In this document: piece after piece, positions 1-8,975 of the stretch | How positions within the stretch are numbered: the stretch's first letter is position 1 | How the letters are laid out: every line of letters starts with the position of its first letter | Origin: Zooshikella harenae | GTDB taxonomy: Bacteria > Pseudomonadota > Gammaproteobacteria > Pseudomonadales > Zooshikellaceae | Assembly: GCF_018837975.1 (NCBI RefSeq) | Contig: NZ_JAGSOY010000047.1 | Coordinates: 1-38,740, forward strand | DNA length: 38,740 bases | Direction of reading: 5' to 3' | Program-made: the position numbers and the translations under genes | The notes under the pieces: generated by a model | Database searches by the model: none | Told to the model about the DNA's origin: nothing | Seen by the model: only the letters and a program-made list of their open reading frames with translations

Positions 1-2
1 AA

Positions 3-1493
3 GGTAGTGATAAAGATGACCTTGCTGCATTCACTACAGCACTTTCCTCAGAGACCCAAACACCTGGCTCTGCCGGCTACTTGCGAGAAGGTCATCACAG
101 TTTGGGTCAAAAGGAAATGTTTGGTGTCAGGTCATCCAATCTTGACAATGCCAAAGTTCTTGCAGAAAGCATTGGCGCTAAAATCGAAAAAACAATATCC
201 GTAATCGATGGAGGTAATTTATTAATCGGAAAAAAAGAGAATGGCGAACCTTATGCTATTGTTGGACGTGACTCAGTTTTAGCCACAACCTTACTGCATA
301 ATACATTAACACCAGAGCGCATTGATGCCGTTAGAACACGTCTTAAAGCAGAAAATAGACTCTATTACCCTCCACGTGAGGTACCTCCATTTGGAATCGT
401 TTATGGACCCGATATTAATGTAGATATCAAACTACTTGAACTCACTGGATTTATAAAGAAAGACAGCAATACAACTCAAAAGGAAACACAAGCAGAAAAC
501 TACAGAACAAGAATATATTTAACGTTCTCATTTAAAGACTTTGATACCATTGATAAAATGGCAAGCGAACTCAACATTCCTGAGGAGCCGTTAAATGAAC
601 TTATGCTTTTATTTAATAAAACACACCATACAGACTTCCAATTTGATTTAAAAGATCCAAACGAAATAAAAAAAGCAGAGGAATTTGTTAAACGTGAGAT
701 AGCCAAAGTCAAGTTTGTAATGGCTAAAAAATCGCTCTATTCTGCATCTTCAATTCAACAAATCGTCAACAATACACATTTTGATGCCGTTGAGGTAATG
801 CAAACTATTACTCAGCTGCAAGCGGGTCGTTATCTTAATAAAGAACAATCCCCCCTTTATAAGGAGGAAGCCGCTAAAAAGTTTTTAGCCATGAATGAGC
901 TGACAAAAGATATCATGGCCAAAGAGCTTGGTGTAAAACGAAAGAATCTGGCTATTGTTGCACAACCGGCATTTCATATTGATATGCATATGCGCCCACT
1001 TAATGCAGGTGAAGTCATGTTAAATGACCCACAAATTGTATTAAGCCTTATCAATGTTGTTATGCGTAATACACCTGAAACTGATCCATTCTACCCAGAA
1101 TTAATTAAAGCGAAGGAGAACCTTCAAAAAGAGTCGCGCAAATACCAACCTTTATACAATAAAATCGCAGAGCAATTAGCGGCTATTGGTTTACATGTCA
1201 ATCGTGCACCCGCTGTATTTCATACAGGAAAACGATATGTTAATTTTATAAATGGAATCGTTAGTCATAGCACTAGTGGTGCTTACTATATCACCAATGC
1301 ATCCAGCTTTGAGCCATTCAATGAAGCATTTGCCTATTATTTACAAGGTCAAGGTATTACAAAAACTTACTTTGTAGGTAAAGCAGATTCAAAAACTGTT
1401 TCTGGTAGAGGAAGAGATGGAGAAAACGTCGCCGAATTTCTATTGAGAAGACAAGGTGGATTAGACTGTATTACGACACATATTGCGCAATAA
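3..1493 (+). CDS. Pentein-fold guanidino-group-modifying enzyme (deiminase/amidinotransferase-like), 5'-truncated
   Basis: The frame is open from the first bases of the window, so the true start lies upstream and the N-terminus is missing. Three signatures match the pentein superfamily (arginine deiminase, agmatine deiminase, peptidyl-arginine deiminase, amidinotransferases). These are DGGN near position 210, a FHIDMHMRPL block near 970-1000 supplying the catalytic His and an Asp, and QGGLDCITTH at the extreme C-terminus with the candidate nucleophilic Cys at 1467-1469. Order and spacing fit the superfamily, but the roughly 250 residues between DGGN and the His block, rich in Lys/Glu helices, are longer than in small deiminases and may be an inserted helical domain. 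The substrate cannot be assigned. No signal peptide can be judged because the start is missing. It stands alone and ends at a hairpin shared with the convergent hcr. Confidence 0.6.
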   Translation, partial: GSDKDDLAAFTTALSSETQTPGSAGYLREGHHSLGQKEMFGVRSSNLDNAKVLAESIGAKIEKTISVIDGGNLLIGKKENGEPYAIVGRDSVLATTLLHNTLTPERIDAVRTRLKAENRLYYPPREVPPFGIVYGPDINVDIKLLELTGFIKKDSNTTQKETQAENYRTRIYLTFSFKDFDTIDKMASELNIPEEPLNELMLLFNKTHHTDFQFDLKDPNEIKKAEEFVKREIAKVKFVMAKKSLYSASSIQQIVNNTHFDAVEVMQTITQLQAGRYLNKEQSPLYKEEAAKKFLAMNELTKDIMAKELGVKRKNLAIVAQPAFHIDMHMRPLNAGEVMLNDPQIVLSLINVVMRNTPETDPFYPELIKAKENLQKESRKYQPLYNKIAEQLAAIGLHVNRAPAVFHTGKRYVNFINGIVSHSTSGAYYITNASSFEPFNEAFAYYLQGQGITKTYFVGKADSKTVSGRGRDGENVAEFLLRRQGGLDCITTHIAQ

Positions 1494-1513
1494 AATAATT
1501 TTAACTTTTACAA

Positions 1514-1545
1514 TTTACTACCGCATTTATGCGGTAGTAAATTAT
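1514..1545. terminator. Bidirectional terminator between pentein gene and hcr
   Basis: A perfect 13-bp stem (TTTACTACCGCAT with ATGCGGTAGTAAA, two-base loop, 1514-1541) is flanked by A/T-rich sequence on both sides. It lies in the 74 bp between two convergent stop codons, so it can stop transcription from both directions. Confidence 0.8.
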
Positions 1546-1567
1546 TACAGGCTAAGATTGAATCCCT

Positions 1568-2668
1568 TTATGATAAACTCACCTCCACATCACCTTCAAC
1601 CTTGCTCGAACAGGCTAAAACCCACCCCTGATTACGCTCTTCTTCACTTATTATGTCATTTGATATTGAGTTAACCTTGCCCTGTGTTACTTTACACTTA
1701 CACGATCCACAAATACCTTGACGGCAAGCAGCAATAACAGGAATTCCACCTTGCTCTAACGCATCAAGTAATGCCGATCCCTGAACAACGTCTGCTTTAT
1801 AGTTAAACGAAGGAACAGCTACAGAAAAAACATTACTTTCCTTTGTACTACTACACAGTACATTATCCTTCGAACTAGCTAAGCCTATATGTAAGTCATC
1901 TTGTTGATTAAGTGTAAAGCTTTCCTGATGAAAGAGAGACATATCAAAACTTGCTTGTTGTACAATGTCCTTTACTACCTTCATAAAAGCCATTGGCCCA
2001 CAAAGAAATATACTTCGTTGCTGCCAGTCTGCGCTTAACAAATCAAGTTTTTCTTTATTAATTTGTCCATTTAATTGCTCAGCCAATTTATCCGTGACAC
2101 CAAACCTTTTTTCCAATAAGAAACGATAATTAAAATTAGTATATTTATCTCCCAACGCTTGAACTTCTTTTTGATAAATAATGTTGTCTTGGTCTCGAGC
2201 ACAGTGGACAAAGACAATATCGACAGGCTGCTGAGAATCTAGCAATGCGCGAGCCATAGACATTACCGGAGTAATACCACAGCCTGCACTTAACAGTAAA
2301 ATACGCTTACTATATTGGCAATCATTCAAGTTAAATTGTCCAGCAATACTAATTACATTTAACTGATCACCAGGCTGTAAGTTATCAATAAACCAATTTG
2401 ATACTTTACCACCCTCTACTCGCTTAATGGTTAATTGCAGGTATTTATCACCTGGTATAGAGCTGATGGAATATGCCCTATATTCTTTTTTTCCATTTAT
2501 TTCAATCTCGACATTGATAAACTGACCAGCTTTAAACTCAAAGTGCGTTTGATTTTGAGCGATAAACTGAAAGCTAGCGGTGTCCTCTGTTTCCTGCCAA
2601 CGATTGTTAAGAATTAACGGTGATTGCTCAGGATGCCATACAGCACCTGACGCTAATATTTTGCTCAT
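1568..2668 (-). CDS. hcr: NADH oxidoreductase Hcr (hybrid-cluster protein reductase)
   Basis: About 366 aa. It passes electrons from NADH through FAD and a [2Fe-2S] cluster to Hcp in the cytoplasm. The N-terminal FAD-binding barrel carries the RAYSISS motif (flavin binding). The NAD-binding half shows LLSAGCGITPVMSMARAL and FLCGPMAFM, and the C-terminus is a plant-type ferredoxin domain with CRQGICGSCKCKV as cluster ligands. This order is diagnostic for Hcr-type reductases. The start at 2668 (MSKILASG) is preferred over an upstream in-frame ATG at 2725, because that ATG lies inside a 96-bp palindrome and the extra 19 residues look unlike the family. It follows hcp on the same strand, 125 bp away, so the pair is probably one operon interrupted by the palindrome. 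Confidence 0.9.
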   Translation of the reverse strand: MSKILASGAVWHPEQSPLILNNRWQETEDTASFQFIAQNQTHFEFKAGQFINVEIEINGKKEYRAYSISSIPGDKYLQLTIKRVEGGKVSNWFIDNLQPGDQLNVISIAGQFNLNDCQYSKRILLLSAGCGITPVMSMARALLDSQQPVDIVFVHCARDQDNIIYQKEVQALGDKYTNFNYRFLLEKRFGVTDKLAEQLNGQINKEKLDLLSADWQQRSIFLCGPMAFMKVVKDIVQQASFDMSLFHQESFTLNQQDDLHIGLASSKDNVLCSSTKESNVFSVAVPSFNYKADVVQGSALLDALEQGGIPVIAACRQGICGSCKCKVTQGKVNSISNDIISEEERNQGWVLACSSKVEGDVEVSLS

Positions 2669-2691
2669 GACTTTTATCCAAATAATCGGCT

Positions 2692-2787
2692 GGATAGCCC
2701 TAATGCCACTCAATGGAGAGCACATTGATTCACATTTTTTTAATGGACAACTCAGAAAAAATGTGAATTTTATATTAGGGGCTATCC
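2692..2787. repeat. 96-bp nested inverted repeat between hcp and hcr
   Basis: Outer arms GGATAGCCCTAAT (2692-2704) and ATTAGGGGCTATCC (2774-2787) enclose inner arms ATTCACATTTTTT (2728-2740) and AAAAAATGTGAAT (2756-2768), with a 15-base loop. In the hcp-hcr transcript this could form a long two-part stem. It starts 7 bp downstream of the hcp stop and ends 24 bp before the hcr start. It could be a small mobile palindromic repeat, a processing or stability element, or a partial attenuator. Confidence 0.75.
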
Positions 2788-2793
2788 TATAAA

Positions 2794-4473
2794 TTACGCT
2801 ACTTTTTCTTGCAAAATTGTCTGCATATCTTCAGCCACAGAGCTAATCATGCGTAGGTCAAACTTTTCTTGTAAGACGTTAATTAAGTTATCCGTCAGAA
2901 AGGCAGGAGCGGTCGGTCCGGTATAAATTCCTTTAACACCTAGAGCAAGTAAGGTCAGCAAAATAACAATGGCTTTTTGTTCAAACCAGGATAGAACCAG
3001 TGTTAATGGTAAGTCATTGATATCGCATTCAAACGCTTCACCTAAAGCCAAGGCCAACTGTACTGCGGAATATGCATCATTACACTGTCCAATATCCAAC
3101 AGTCGAGGTATTCCATTAATTTCACCAAAAGGCTCTTTATTAAAACGGTATTTACCACAGGCAAGCGTTAAAACCAGTGAATCTTCAGGTGTTTGAGTCG
3201 CAAACTCTTTAAAATAATTACGCTCAACACGACTACCATCGCACCCCCCAACCAAGAAAAAGTGTCGAATATTGCCGGCTTTCACTTGATCAATCACGGC
3301 AGGTGCTGCCGTCATTAATGCATTACGACCAAAGCCAATGGTAATCAGTTGTTCAACTTCCGTACAGGTATATCCAGGTAATGCTTGTGCACAGGCAATC
3401 ACTTCAGCAAAATCTTCTCCTTCAATATGCTTAACACCAGGCCAACCAACAATACTCCGGGTAAATATACGCCCTGCATATTGTCCAACATTTGGATTTA
3501 ACAAACAGTTTGACGTCATAACAATGGCACCAGGAAACTGTGCAAATTCCTGTTGCTGGTTTTGCCAAGCACTCCCGTAATTACCCACTAAGTGAGAATA
3601 TTTTTTTAATTTTGGATAGGCATGGGCTGGTAACATTTCTCCATGGGTATAAATAATAATACCCGTACCTTCTGTTTGCTGGAGTATAAGTTCAAGATCA
3701 CAAAGATCATGACCAGATACTAAAATGCACTTGCCCTGTACGGGTTTCACGTTAACTTGTGTGGGTTCCGGATGACCATAAGTTTCTGTTTCACCTTGAT
3801 CAAGTAATGCCATGATTTTGTAATTAAGGTGCCCAATTCGCATGGCAGCTTCAAATAAAGCATTTTGATCCGTAGGATCTGTACCTAACCAGGCAAAAAT
3901 TGAGTGGAAAGCGCCAGCAACATCTTGATCTGTCTGCCCTAAAACACGAGCATGCTCCATATAAGCGGCAGCACCTTTTAACCCATATAAACACAACAGC
4001 CGAAGTCCAATGACATCATCACTGACAACTCCTTTTCCTCGGTTTACCGCAACTTCTGCTGCTAATGAAGCTATTTCTGTAGAAAGTTGCTCAACATCAT
4101 TGGTTGATAGCGGTAATGAAAAAGTCGCGACAGCTGGTAAGTTAGTGATGGTTTTGCCCTGCGCAGCAACAAGCATCTGCAACTCATGCCTATATGTTTG
4201 CGCTTGTAGGGCATACTGCACAATACGGACAGGATCAAAATTGACATTCGTGAGTGTGGAAAAAAATGCTTTTGGTACCCAAGCATCAATATCGGGCTTG
4301 ATAATGCCTAAGCCTCGCGCTAATTCAGCCCAGTACGATACGCCTTGTAAGCAATAGACTAAAACATCTTGAAGGTCTGAAACCTCAGCCGTTTTGCCAC
4401 ACATACCCTGGGCAAATGAACAGCCCTTACTGACGGGTGTTTGAATGGTTTGTTCACATTGGATGCAGAACAT
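2794..4473 (-). CDS. hcp: Hybrid-cluster protein Hcp (hydroxylamine/NO reductase)
   Basis: About 559 aa, the length of E. coli-type Hcp. The N-terminus [14 protein letters not shown], followed by the [14 protein letters not shown] block, supplies the four Cys of the [2Fe-2S] cluster in the enterobacterial spacing. Hybrid-cluster blocks follow, including [39 protein letters not shown] and [13 protein letters not shown]. Known Hcp proteins reduce hydroxylamine and NO in the cytoplasm under anaerobic nitrosative stress. The start at 4473 has the strong ribosome site AGGAGCTGGAA directly in front, whereas the longer in-frame start lacks one. The upstream gap holds a sigma-54 promoter and two NorR-like sites, so NO-dependent control is likely; hcr follows. 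Confidence 0.95.
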   Translation of the reverse strand: MFCIQCEQTIQTPVSKGCSFAQGMCGKTAEVSDLQDVLVYCLQGVSYWAELARGLGIIKPDIDAWVPKAFFSTLTNVNFDPVRIVQYALQAQTYRHELQMLVAAQGKTITNLPAVATFSLPLSTNDVEQLSTEIASLAAEVAVNRGKGVVSDDVIGLRLLCLYGLKGAAAYMEHARVLGQTDQDVAGAFHSIFAWLGTDPTDQNALFEAAMRIGHLNYKIMALLDQGETETYGHPEPTQVNVKPVQGKCILVSGHDLCDLELILQQTEGTGIIIYTHGEMLPAHAYPKLKKYSHLVGNYGSAWQNQQQEFAQFPGAIVMTSNCLLNPNVGQYAGRIFTRSIVGWPGVKHIEGEDFAEVIACAQALPGYTCTEVEQLITIGFGRNALMTAAPAVIDQVKAGNIRHFFLVGGCDGSRVERNYFKEFATQTPEDSLVLTLACGKYRFNKEPFGEINGIPRLLDIGQCNDAYSAVQLALALGEAFECDINDLPLTLVLSWFEQKAIVILLTLLALGVKGIYTGPTAPAFLTDNLINVLQEKFDLRMISSVAEDMQTILQEKVA

Positions 4474-4526
4474 TTCCAGCTCCTGATTAAACAAGTGATC
4501 AGTCAATAATATTAATCACCAGCCTT

Positions 4527-4542
4527 AGCAGGAGTTGTGCCA
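4527..4542 (-). promoter_or_regulatory. Sigma-54 promoter of hcp
   Basis: Read on the minus strand: TGGCAC-AACTC-CTGCT. This matches the -24 element exactly and the -12 element with one change from TTGC, with the required 5-bp spacer. It lies about 55 nt upstream of the hcp start, in a gap next to norR, a sigma-54 activator gene. Confidence 0.8.
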
Positions 4543-4627
4543 ACCACACCACCCTAATAATTTGTTATAAAATCCTTATAAAACAAGCTATTATTTTCAT
4601 TGAATTAGCATAAGCTCAGCAACCAAT

Positions 4628-4661
4628 GTACTTTTTACAACATATATGGTGTTATTAGTAC
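4628..4661. promoter_or_regulatory. Two NorR-like upstream activator sites for hcp
   Basis: GTACTTTTTAC (4628-4638) and GTTATTAGTAC (4651-4661) both fit the GT-N7-AC core known for NorR, with flanking A/T symmetry, and are spaced 23 bp centre to centre. They lie about 85-120 bp upstream of the hcp -24 element, the usual distance for an enhancer-binding protein. Confidence 0.6.
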
Positions 4662-4666
4662 AACAA

Positions 4667-6205
4667 CTATTTTTCCTTTAATCCAAGCTTTTTTCCCAAT
4701 TTATGAAAGTTTCCTCGATCCATTTGTAGAAAACCAGCTGCCTGATTCCACACACCATGACACTGATTTAAAGCATGTCTAATTAAAGCTCGCTGATAAT
4801 CCTCAACGGCTTCACGCATAGGAACGGGCTGTGAAGGCAAACTAACAAAAGCCTGTTCATCATCATGTTCACCAGTCAATTCAAAGCCTAAGTCCTTTAT
4901 GGAAATCAATGTATAACCACGTTGAATAACTCGCAGCCCTGCCCGCATCAGCGTGTGCTCCAGCTCCCGTACATTCCCTGGCCAGTTATAGTCTTCCAAG
5001 CGTGTAAGTGCTTGTGGGTGAATATCGAGACGCTCAACCCTAAACTGCTGTCGAACTTTATCGAGAATATAACCTGCTAATACAGGAATATCGCCTTCCC
5101 GCTCACGAAGGGTTGGCACCAGAATAGGAAAAACATGCAAACGATGAAATAAATCGGAGCGGAAGCGGCCTTCTATAACCTCTTGCTCAAGTTGGCGGTT
5201 CGTCGCTGCAATAACACGCACATCAACCAAGCGGTTACGATCAGCACCAACCCGTTGCACTTCTCCCTGCTGAATGACACGCAGCAATTTTGCTTGTAGA
5301 GATAAGGGAAGTTCACCAATTTCATCCAGAAATATCGTACCCCCATCAGCCAATTCAAATTTACCCGCACGATGACTAGTTGCTCCAGTAAAAGCCCCTT
5401 TCACATGCCCAAATAATTCACTTTCTGCAATGGACTCAGGCAATGCTGCACAATTGACGTATACCATTGGCTTGTCGGCTCTAGCAGATCCAGCATGTAA
5501 AGCATGAGCAACCAACTCTTTCCCTGTTCCTGTTTCGCCTTGAATAAGCACGACAAAGTTAGACTGTGCTACCAGCTGAATGTTATCTCTAAGTCGCTGA
5601 ATTTGAGGGCTTACCCCCACAAGCTCTCCGCCTTTACTTCGCGCTTCTTCTATTAATAATTTATTTACACTTTGCTGGTGTATATTGGCCTTTTTTAATG
5701 CATACATTAGCCTGACATTACGAATAGTCGCAGCAGCTAATGCTGCAAATGTTTCTACAGTAACATCTTCAACCGGATCAAAAGCACCTACATCAATGGC
5801 ATCCAGTGTAATAATACCTACCTGTTTTTCTTCCACATACAAAGAACATCCCATACAGGCATGAACTTCCGCCGAACAATCAGGATCATTTTTAAATAGA
5901 CCATCAAATGGATCCGGAAAACCACAATCCGCCGCAAAACGAACGGGTTTACGACTTTCCATAATAGCTTTTAATCGAGGATGTGCTGCTGGAGAAAAAC
6001 GACGCCCTAACACTTCTTCCGTCAGTCCATCCGTTGCCACTGGGCGCAATAGACCCTGATCATCAAGAATAAATAAGACACTGGCATCACAAGGTAATAC
6101 CTCATTAAGCGCATGAATCAATCGCTGATAATGATGCCCTTCAGGAAGGTGTATATTAAGGTCTAGCGCTATTTGAAGCAGCGCTTGGGCAAGAGCATTG
6201 TGCAT
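4667..6205 (-). CDS. norR: NO-responsive sigma-54 activator NorR
   Basis: About 512 aa with the full NorR domain order. An N-terminal GAF domain (roughly residues 10-170) senses NO through a mononuclear iron; its [15 protein letters not shown] stretch keeps the Arg and Asp residues seen in this region of E. coli NorR. The AAA+ domain has Walker A GETGTGKE near residue 222, the sigma-54-contact GAFTGA near 270 and the Walker B region [14 protein letters not shown] Fis-type helix-turn-helix ends the protein. The first ATG (6205) is used; the frame extends to a TTG at 6238 with no better ribosome site. It diverges from nnrS, and a palindromic NorR-like site lies 36-52 bp upstream, so autoregulation is likely, as in E. 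coli. The targets suggested here are nnrS and hcp-hcr rather than an adjacent norVW. Confidence 0.93.
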   Translation of the reverse strand: MHNALAQALLQIALDLNIHLPEGHHYQRLIHALNEVLPCDASVLFILDDQGLLRPVATDGLTEEVLGRRFSPAAHPRLKAIMESRKPVRFAADCGFPDPFDGLFKNDPDCSAEVHACMGCSLYVEEKQVGIITLDAIDVGAFDPVEDVTVETFAALAAATIRNVRLMYALKKANIHQQSVNKLLIEEARSKGGELVGVSPQIQRLRDNIQLVAQSNFVVLIQGETGTGKELVAHALHAGSARADKPMVYVNCAALPESIAESELFGHVKGAFTGATSHRAGKFELADGGTIFLDEIGELPLSLQAKLLRVIQQGEVQRVGADRNRLVDVRVIAATNRQLEQEVIEGRFRSDLFHRLHVFPILVPTLREREGDIPVLAGYILDKVRQQFRVERLDIHPQALTRLEDYNWPGNVRELEHTLMRAGLRVIQRGYTLISIKDLGFELTGEHDDEQAFVSLPSQPVPMREAVEDYQRALIRHALNQCHGVWNQAAGFLQMDRGNFHKLGKKLGLKEK

Positions 6206-6240
6206 AAGAAAAATGGTTATTGTCTTTAAGGAACTCAACT

Positions 6241-6257
6241 GTTGTATTAATTACAAC
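6241..6257. promoter_or_regulatory. NorR-like operator between norR and nnrS
   Basis: GTTGTATTAATTACAAC has GTTGTA/TACAAC arms and contains GT-N7-AC. It lies about 105 bp upstream of the nnrS -24 element and just upstream of norR, so it could both activate nnrS and repress norR. Only one clear site is visible here, against two for hcp. Confidence 0.6.
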
Positions 6258-6361
6258 AAACAACCTCCTAAAAAGCCAGAAGCACACAGATAACTTTGCT
6301 ACCAAACGTTTGAGTAAGCCTATTACAAGCTACTATTTTATCGCTTCTCCAAGAAAACCAT

Positions 6362-6377
6362 TGGCACGATAATTGAG
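6362..6377 (+). promoter_or_regulatory. Sigma-54 promoter of nnrS
   Basis: TGGCAC-GATAA-TTGAG: exact -24 element, 5-bp spacer, and TTGA in place of TTGC at -12. It lies about 50 nt upstream of the nnrS ATG and downstream of a NorR-like site. Confidence 0.8.
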
Positions 6378-6423
6378 TACACATTCTCAACTTCAAAAGC
6401 AAAGATTAAATATTAAGGGTTCC

Positions 6424-7608
6424 ATGATTAATATTATTGACCGCCAATATGAAGCTCGTATTCACCCACTTCTCCGACTGGGTTTTCGACCTTTTTTCCT
6501 CTTTGGTGCACTTTATGCGGTTATTGCACTTGGAATTTGGCTTTGGGCTTTTCGTTATGGTCAACCAAACTGGTTATCCGCTCCAGCATTGTGGTGGCAT
6601 GCTCATGAAATGCTATTTGGTTTTGCTATGGCAATCGTTGTCGGCTTTTTACTCACCGCCGTACAAAACTGGACGGGTATTCAAGGAACCCGAGAAAAAA
6701 GACTCCTATTCCTTATTGTACTTTGGCTCTTGCCTCGCGTTTTATTTTGGTTACCTGTTCCTTTATGGATGATTGTGATCCTTGAAACGATCTTTTTGGC
6801 CTTTGCCTGTTGGGAGATAGGGTACCGTGTCATCAGCGCCAAACGCTGGCGAAATTTGCTTTTTCTACCCATGCTGCTCATAGCAATGCTGACTAACCTT
6901 GCTAGCTATGCCAGCGTATTACAGCTTTGGGACATACCTGCACTGGTTATATGGCAAGCTGTTTTATGGTGGTTTATTTTACTCATATCTATTATGGCTG
7001 GCCGTGTTGTGCCTTTCTTCACAGCACGAAAGCTAGACTGTGATAAACCTCAACCTATTCTTTGGTTAGAATTAACTGCCAACCTATCCATACTCTGCCT
7101 CCTTGTTTTATGTTTTTTTCCTAATCTAAACCAACAATTAAACAATCCACTGATGTTGATTGCAGGTTTATCCCAGCTAATACGCTTCTTACGGTGGCAG
7201 GGTTATCGTACTTTTAACGAGCCACTATTATGGTCACTCCACCTATTCTATTTATGTATTCCTCTAGGATTGATGATTAATGGACTAAATCACACCCCTT
7301 GGACTCAGCATACAATGCTTCATATGTTTGCAATTGGTGGACTAGGTGGCATGATATTAGCCATGACTCCACGTGTGTCTATGGGTCATACAGGCCGGAA
7401 TATCTATCAGGGACCTTGCTTTTGGCCTGCTTTTGTATTGTTAATTATCGCAACTCTGATCCGCACGGTTGGTGTCATTCTATTTCCAACGCAACTGCAT
7501 ACACTTATCACACTTGCTGGAATATGCTGGATGATGAGCTTTGCGCTGTTCGCCATTGTATTTGGCCCCATGCTAATGAAGCCTAGAACGGATGGACAGC
7601 CTGGTTAA
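6424..7608 (+). CDS. nnrS: NnrS family heme-copper membrane protein
   Basis: About 394 aa, almost entirely hydrophobic with roughly 12 membrane segments. The N-terminal block HPLLRLGFRPFFLFGALYA and the following WWHAHEMLFGFAMAIVVGFLLTA are characteristic of NnrS. Later conserved pieces include MAGRVVPFFTARKL and HMFAIGGLGGMILAMTPRVSMGHTGR, which carry candidate metal/heme His residues. Known NnrS proteins bind heme and copper and protect metabolism from nitrosative stress. The ATG at 6424 is chosen because AAGGG sits 3 nt before it and the N-terminus then aligns with the family; an upstream TTG of the longer frame is the promoter -12 element itself. Expression is probably NorR/sigma-54 dependent. 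Confidence 0.93.
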   Translation: MINIIDRQYEARIHPLLRLGFRPFFLFGALYAVIALGIWLWAFRYGQPNWLSAPALWWHAHEMLFGFAMAIVVGFLLTAVQNWTGIQGTREKRLLFLIVLWLLPRVLFWLPVPLWMIVILETIFLAFACWEIGYRVISAKRWRNLLFLPMLLIAMLTNLASYASVLQLWDIPALVIWQAVLWWFILLISIMAGRVVPFFTARKLDCDKPQPILWLELTANLSILCLLVLCFFPNLNQQLNNPLMLIAGLSQLIRFLRWQGYRTFNEPLLWSLHLFYLCIPLGLMINGLNHTPWTQHTMLHMFAIGGLGGMILAMTPRVSMGHTGRNIYQGPCFWPAFVLLIIATLIRTVGVILFPTQLHTLITLAGICWMMSFALFAIVFGPMLMKPRTDGQPG

Positions 7609-7945
7609 TAATATGTCCTTGGTTATAGGTATACCTTTCAAATAACGCATTTTTAATATTTTTATTAAGTTTTTATGTAACTTAAATGACATTAATTATA
7701 TCAACAAAAACTGTTTTATTTGATTTAAAAAAAAGTGTAGTGTTATCTTGAGATTGTATTTTCTATAGTCGTAACAATGCGTATATTGCCACTGCCCCCC
7801 GTGTAGGGAAAAACTAACTAACCTGTTAGCCTATTCCCTACCCAAATCTTCTGGAAGATGGAAATATACTATAGATTGCGTATCTCTTTAACAAATAGCT
7901 TTTGTTTTCATACAAAGGTAAGCACTTAAGGGAAAGGAGCCATTA
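7609..7945. other. Intergenic region with a strong hairpin
   Basis: 337 bp, very A/T-rich, without a plausible gene. The notable structure is at 7803-7841: GTAGGGAA pairs with TTCCCTAC, and an inner CTAAC pairs with GTTAG. It lies about 105 bp upstream of the DUF1295 start and lacks a clean T-run, so it is more likely a leader structure or operator than a simple terminator. A ribosome site (AAGGAG) precedes the next gene. Confidence 0.5.
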
Positions 7946-8674
7946 ATGGAACTGTGGATCACCCAGGCAGTGGTAATCGCTGCTTTATCTGTTTGTGTTT
8001 TTATAAGCGCAAGCAAATCAAAAGACATGCATATGGCCTTTATTTGGGGATTTAATACCCTACTTCCTGTATCACTGGTCTATTGCTACTTCGGAGAAGG
8101 TGACTTAGCTCACAAAGCCTTAATTATGAGCTTTGTTGTGATTTACTTGATACGAATGAATATCGTGTTAACTGCATGGTACGAAAACACAGCTGCCGCC
8201 AAGTTAAACGAAATTGTCCCCCCAAAACAATTTGCGATCCTCTCCATTGTACTTGTTAATGTTTTCGGCTGGATCTACTGTTTACCCTTTTTCTGGGCTG
8301 CAGATATGCAAGGTCCATTCACTTACCTAGAATATACCGCAATTCTCGTCTATGTAGTTGGTAGTATCTGGCATTTTGGCAGTGATTATCAGAAACGCAA
8401 ATTCAAACAAAATCCAAACAATAAAGGTAAGATTATTAATATCGGATTTTGGCGTTACTCTCGTCACCCAAACTATTTTGGGGATTTCTTGATTTTTGTC
8501 AGCTTCGGCTTATTGGCAGGAAATTGGTGGGGAGTTGTCGCACCCTTAGCTAACCTGATGCAATACCTCAGTGATGCAATCCCCAAAAGTGAAGAAATGG
8601 CAGAAAAACGTTACGGCAATGACTGGTTGGAATATAAGAAGAATGTTAAATGTCTAATTCCTTGGGTCTATTAA
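7946..8674 (+). CDS. DUF1295 / steroid 5-alpha-reductase-like membrane protein
   Basis: 242 aa with about six membrane segments. The C-terminal motif GFWRYSRHPNYFGDF, followed by a conserved Glu-rich RYG stretch near the end, identifies the DUF1295 group. This group is related to isoprenylcysteine methyltransferase and the steroid reductase C-terminal domain, in which this segment binds a nucleotide cofactor or S-adenosylmethionine. The substrate is unknown. The start has the ribosome site AAGGAG 8 nt upstream. It is followed after 301 bp by a sterol-desaturase-family gene on the same strand, so both may modify membrane lipids, but the hairpin between them argues against one simple operon. 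Confidence 0.8.
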   Translation: MELWITQAVVIAALSVCVFISASKSKDMHMAFIWGFNTLLPVSLVYCYFGEGDLAHKALIMSFVVIYLIRMNIVLTAWYENTAAAKLNEIVPPKQFAILSIVLVNVFGWIYCLPFFWAADMQGPFTYLEYTAILVYVVGSIWHFGSDYQKRKFKQNPNNKGKIINIGFWRYSRHPNYFGDFLIFVSFGLLAGNWWGVVAPLANLMQYLSDAIPKSEEMAEKRYGNDWLEYKKNVKCLIPWVY

Positions 8675-8975
8675 ATCATTATCCATAGCGCATTATTTTT
8701 AGCACGGCTTGTCTGCAGATAGGACCTACAACAGAAATTAAAATACTAACTGAACCATCAAACTAAAGTTTTGATTAATAAGTGATTATGGTAAATGCAG
8801 TTAATCATTCTGACATTAACTGCATTACCACTTTCCAGCAGAGGCCCAACAATGACAAACCGACTAATGTAGCATAAGTATATTAGAATAGCTTCGCAGT
8901 ACCATAAGAGTAAACATTAAAATAATATGCTAAAAATAATTCGCGAAGGATAAATAAAGAACGGAAGCCAATGCT
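8675..8975. other. Intergenic region with hairpin 8789-8830
   Basis: 301 bp without a gene. TGGTAAATGCAGTTAA (8789-8804) pairs with TTAACTGCATTACCA (8816-8830), a 15-bp stem with one bulge and no long T-run. It is a probable terminator or mRNA-stability element after the DUF1295 gene. Confidence 0.5.

Noticed and set aside
2669-2725. Longer hcr with a start at 2725
   Set aside because: The start lies in the nested palindrome, and the extra residues do not fit the Hcr N-terminus.
6290-6340. Possible second NorR site upstream of nnrS (GTAAGCCTATTAC)
   Set aside because: The spacer is nine bases, not seven, so it does not fit GT-N7-AC.
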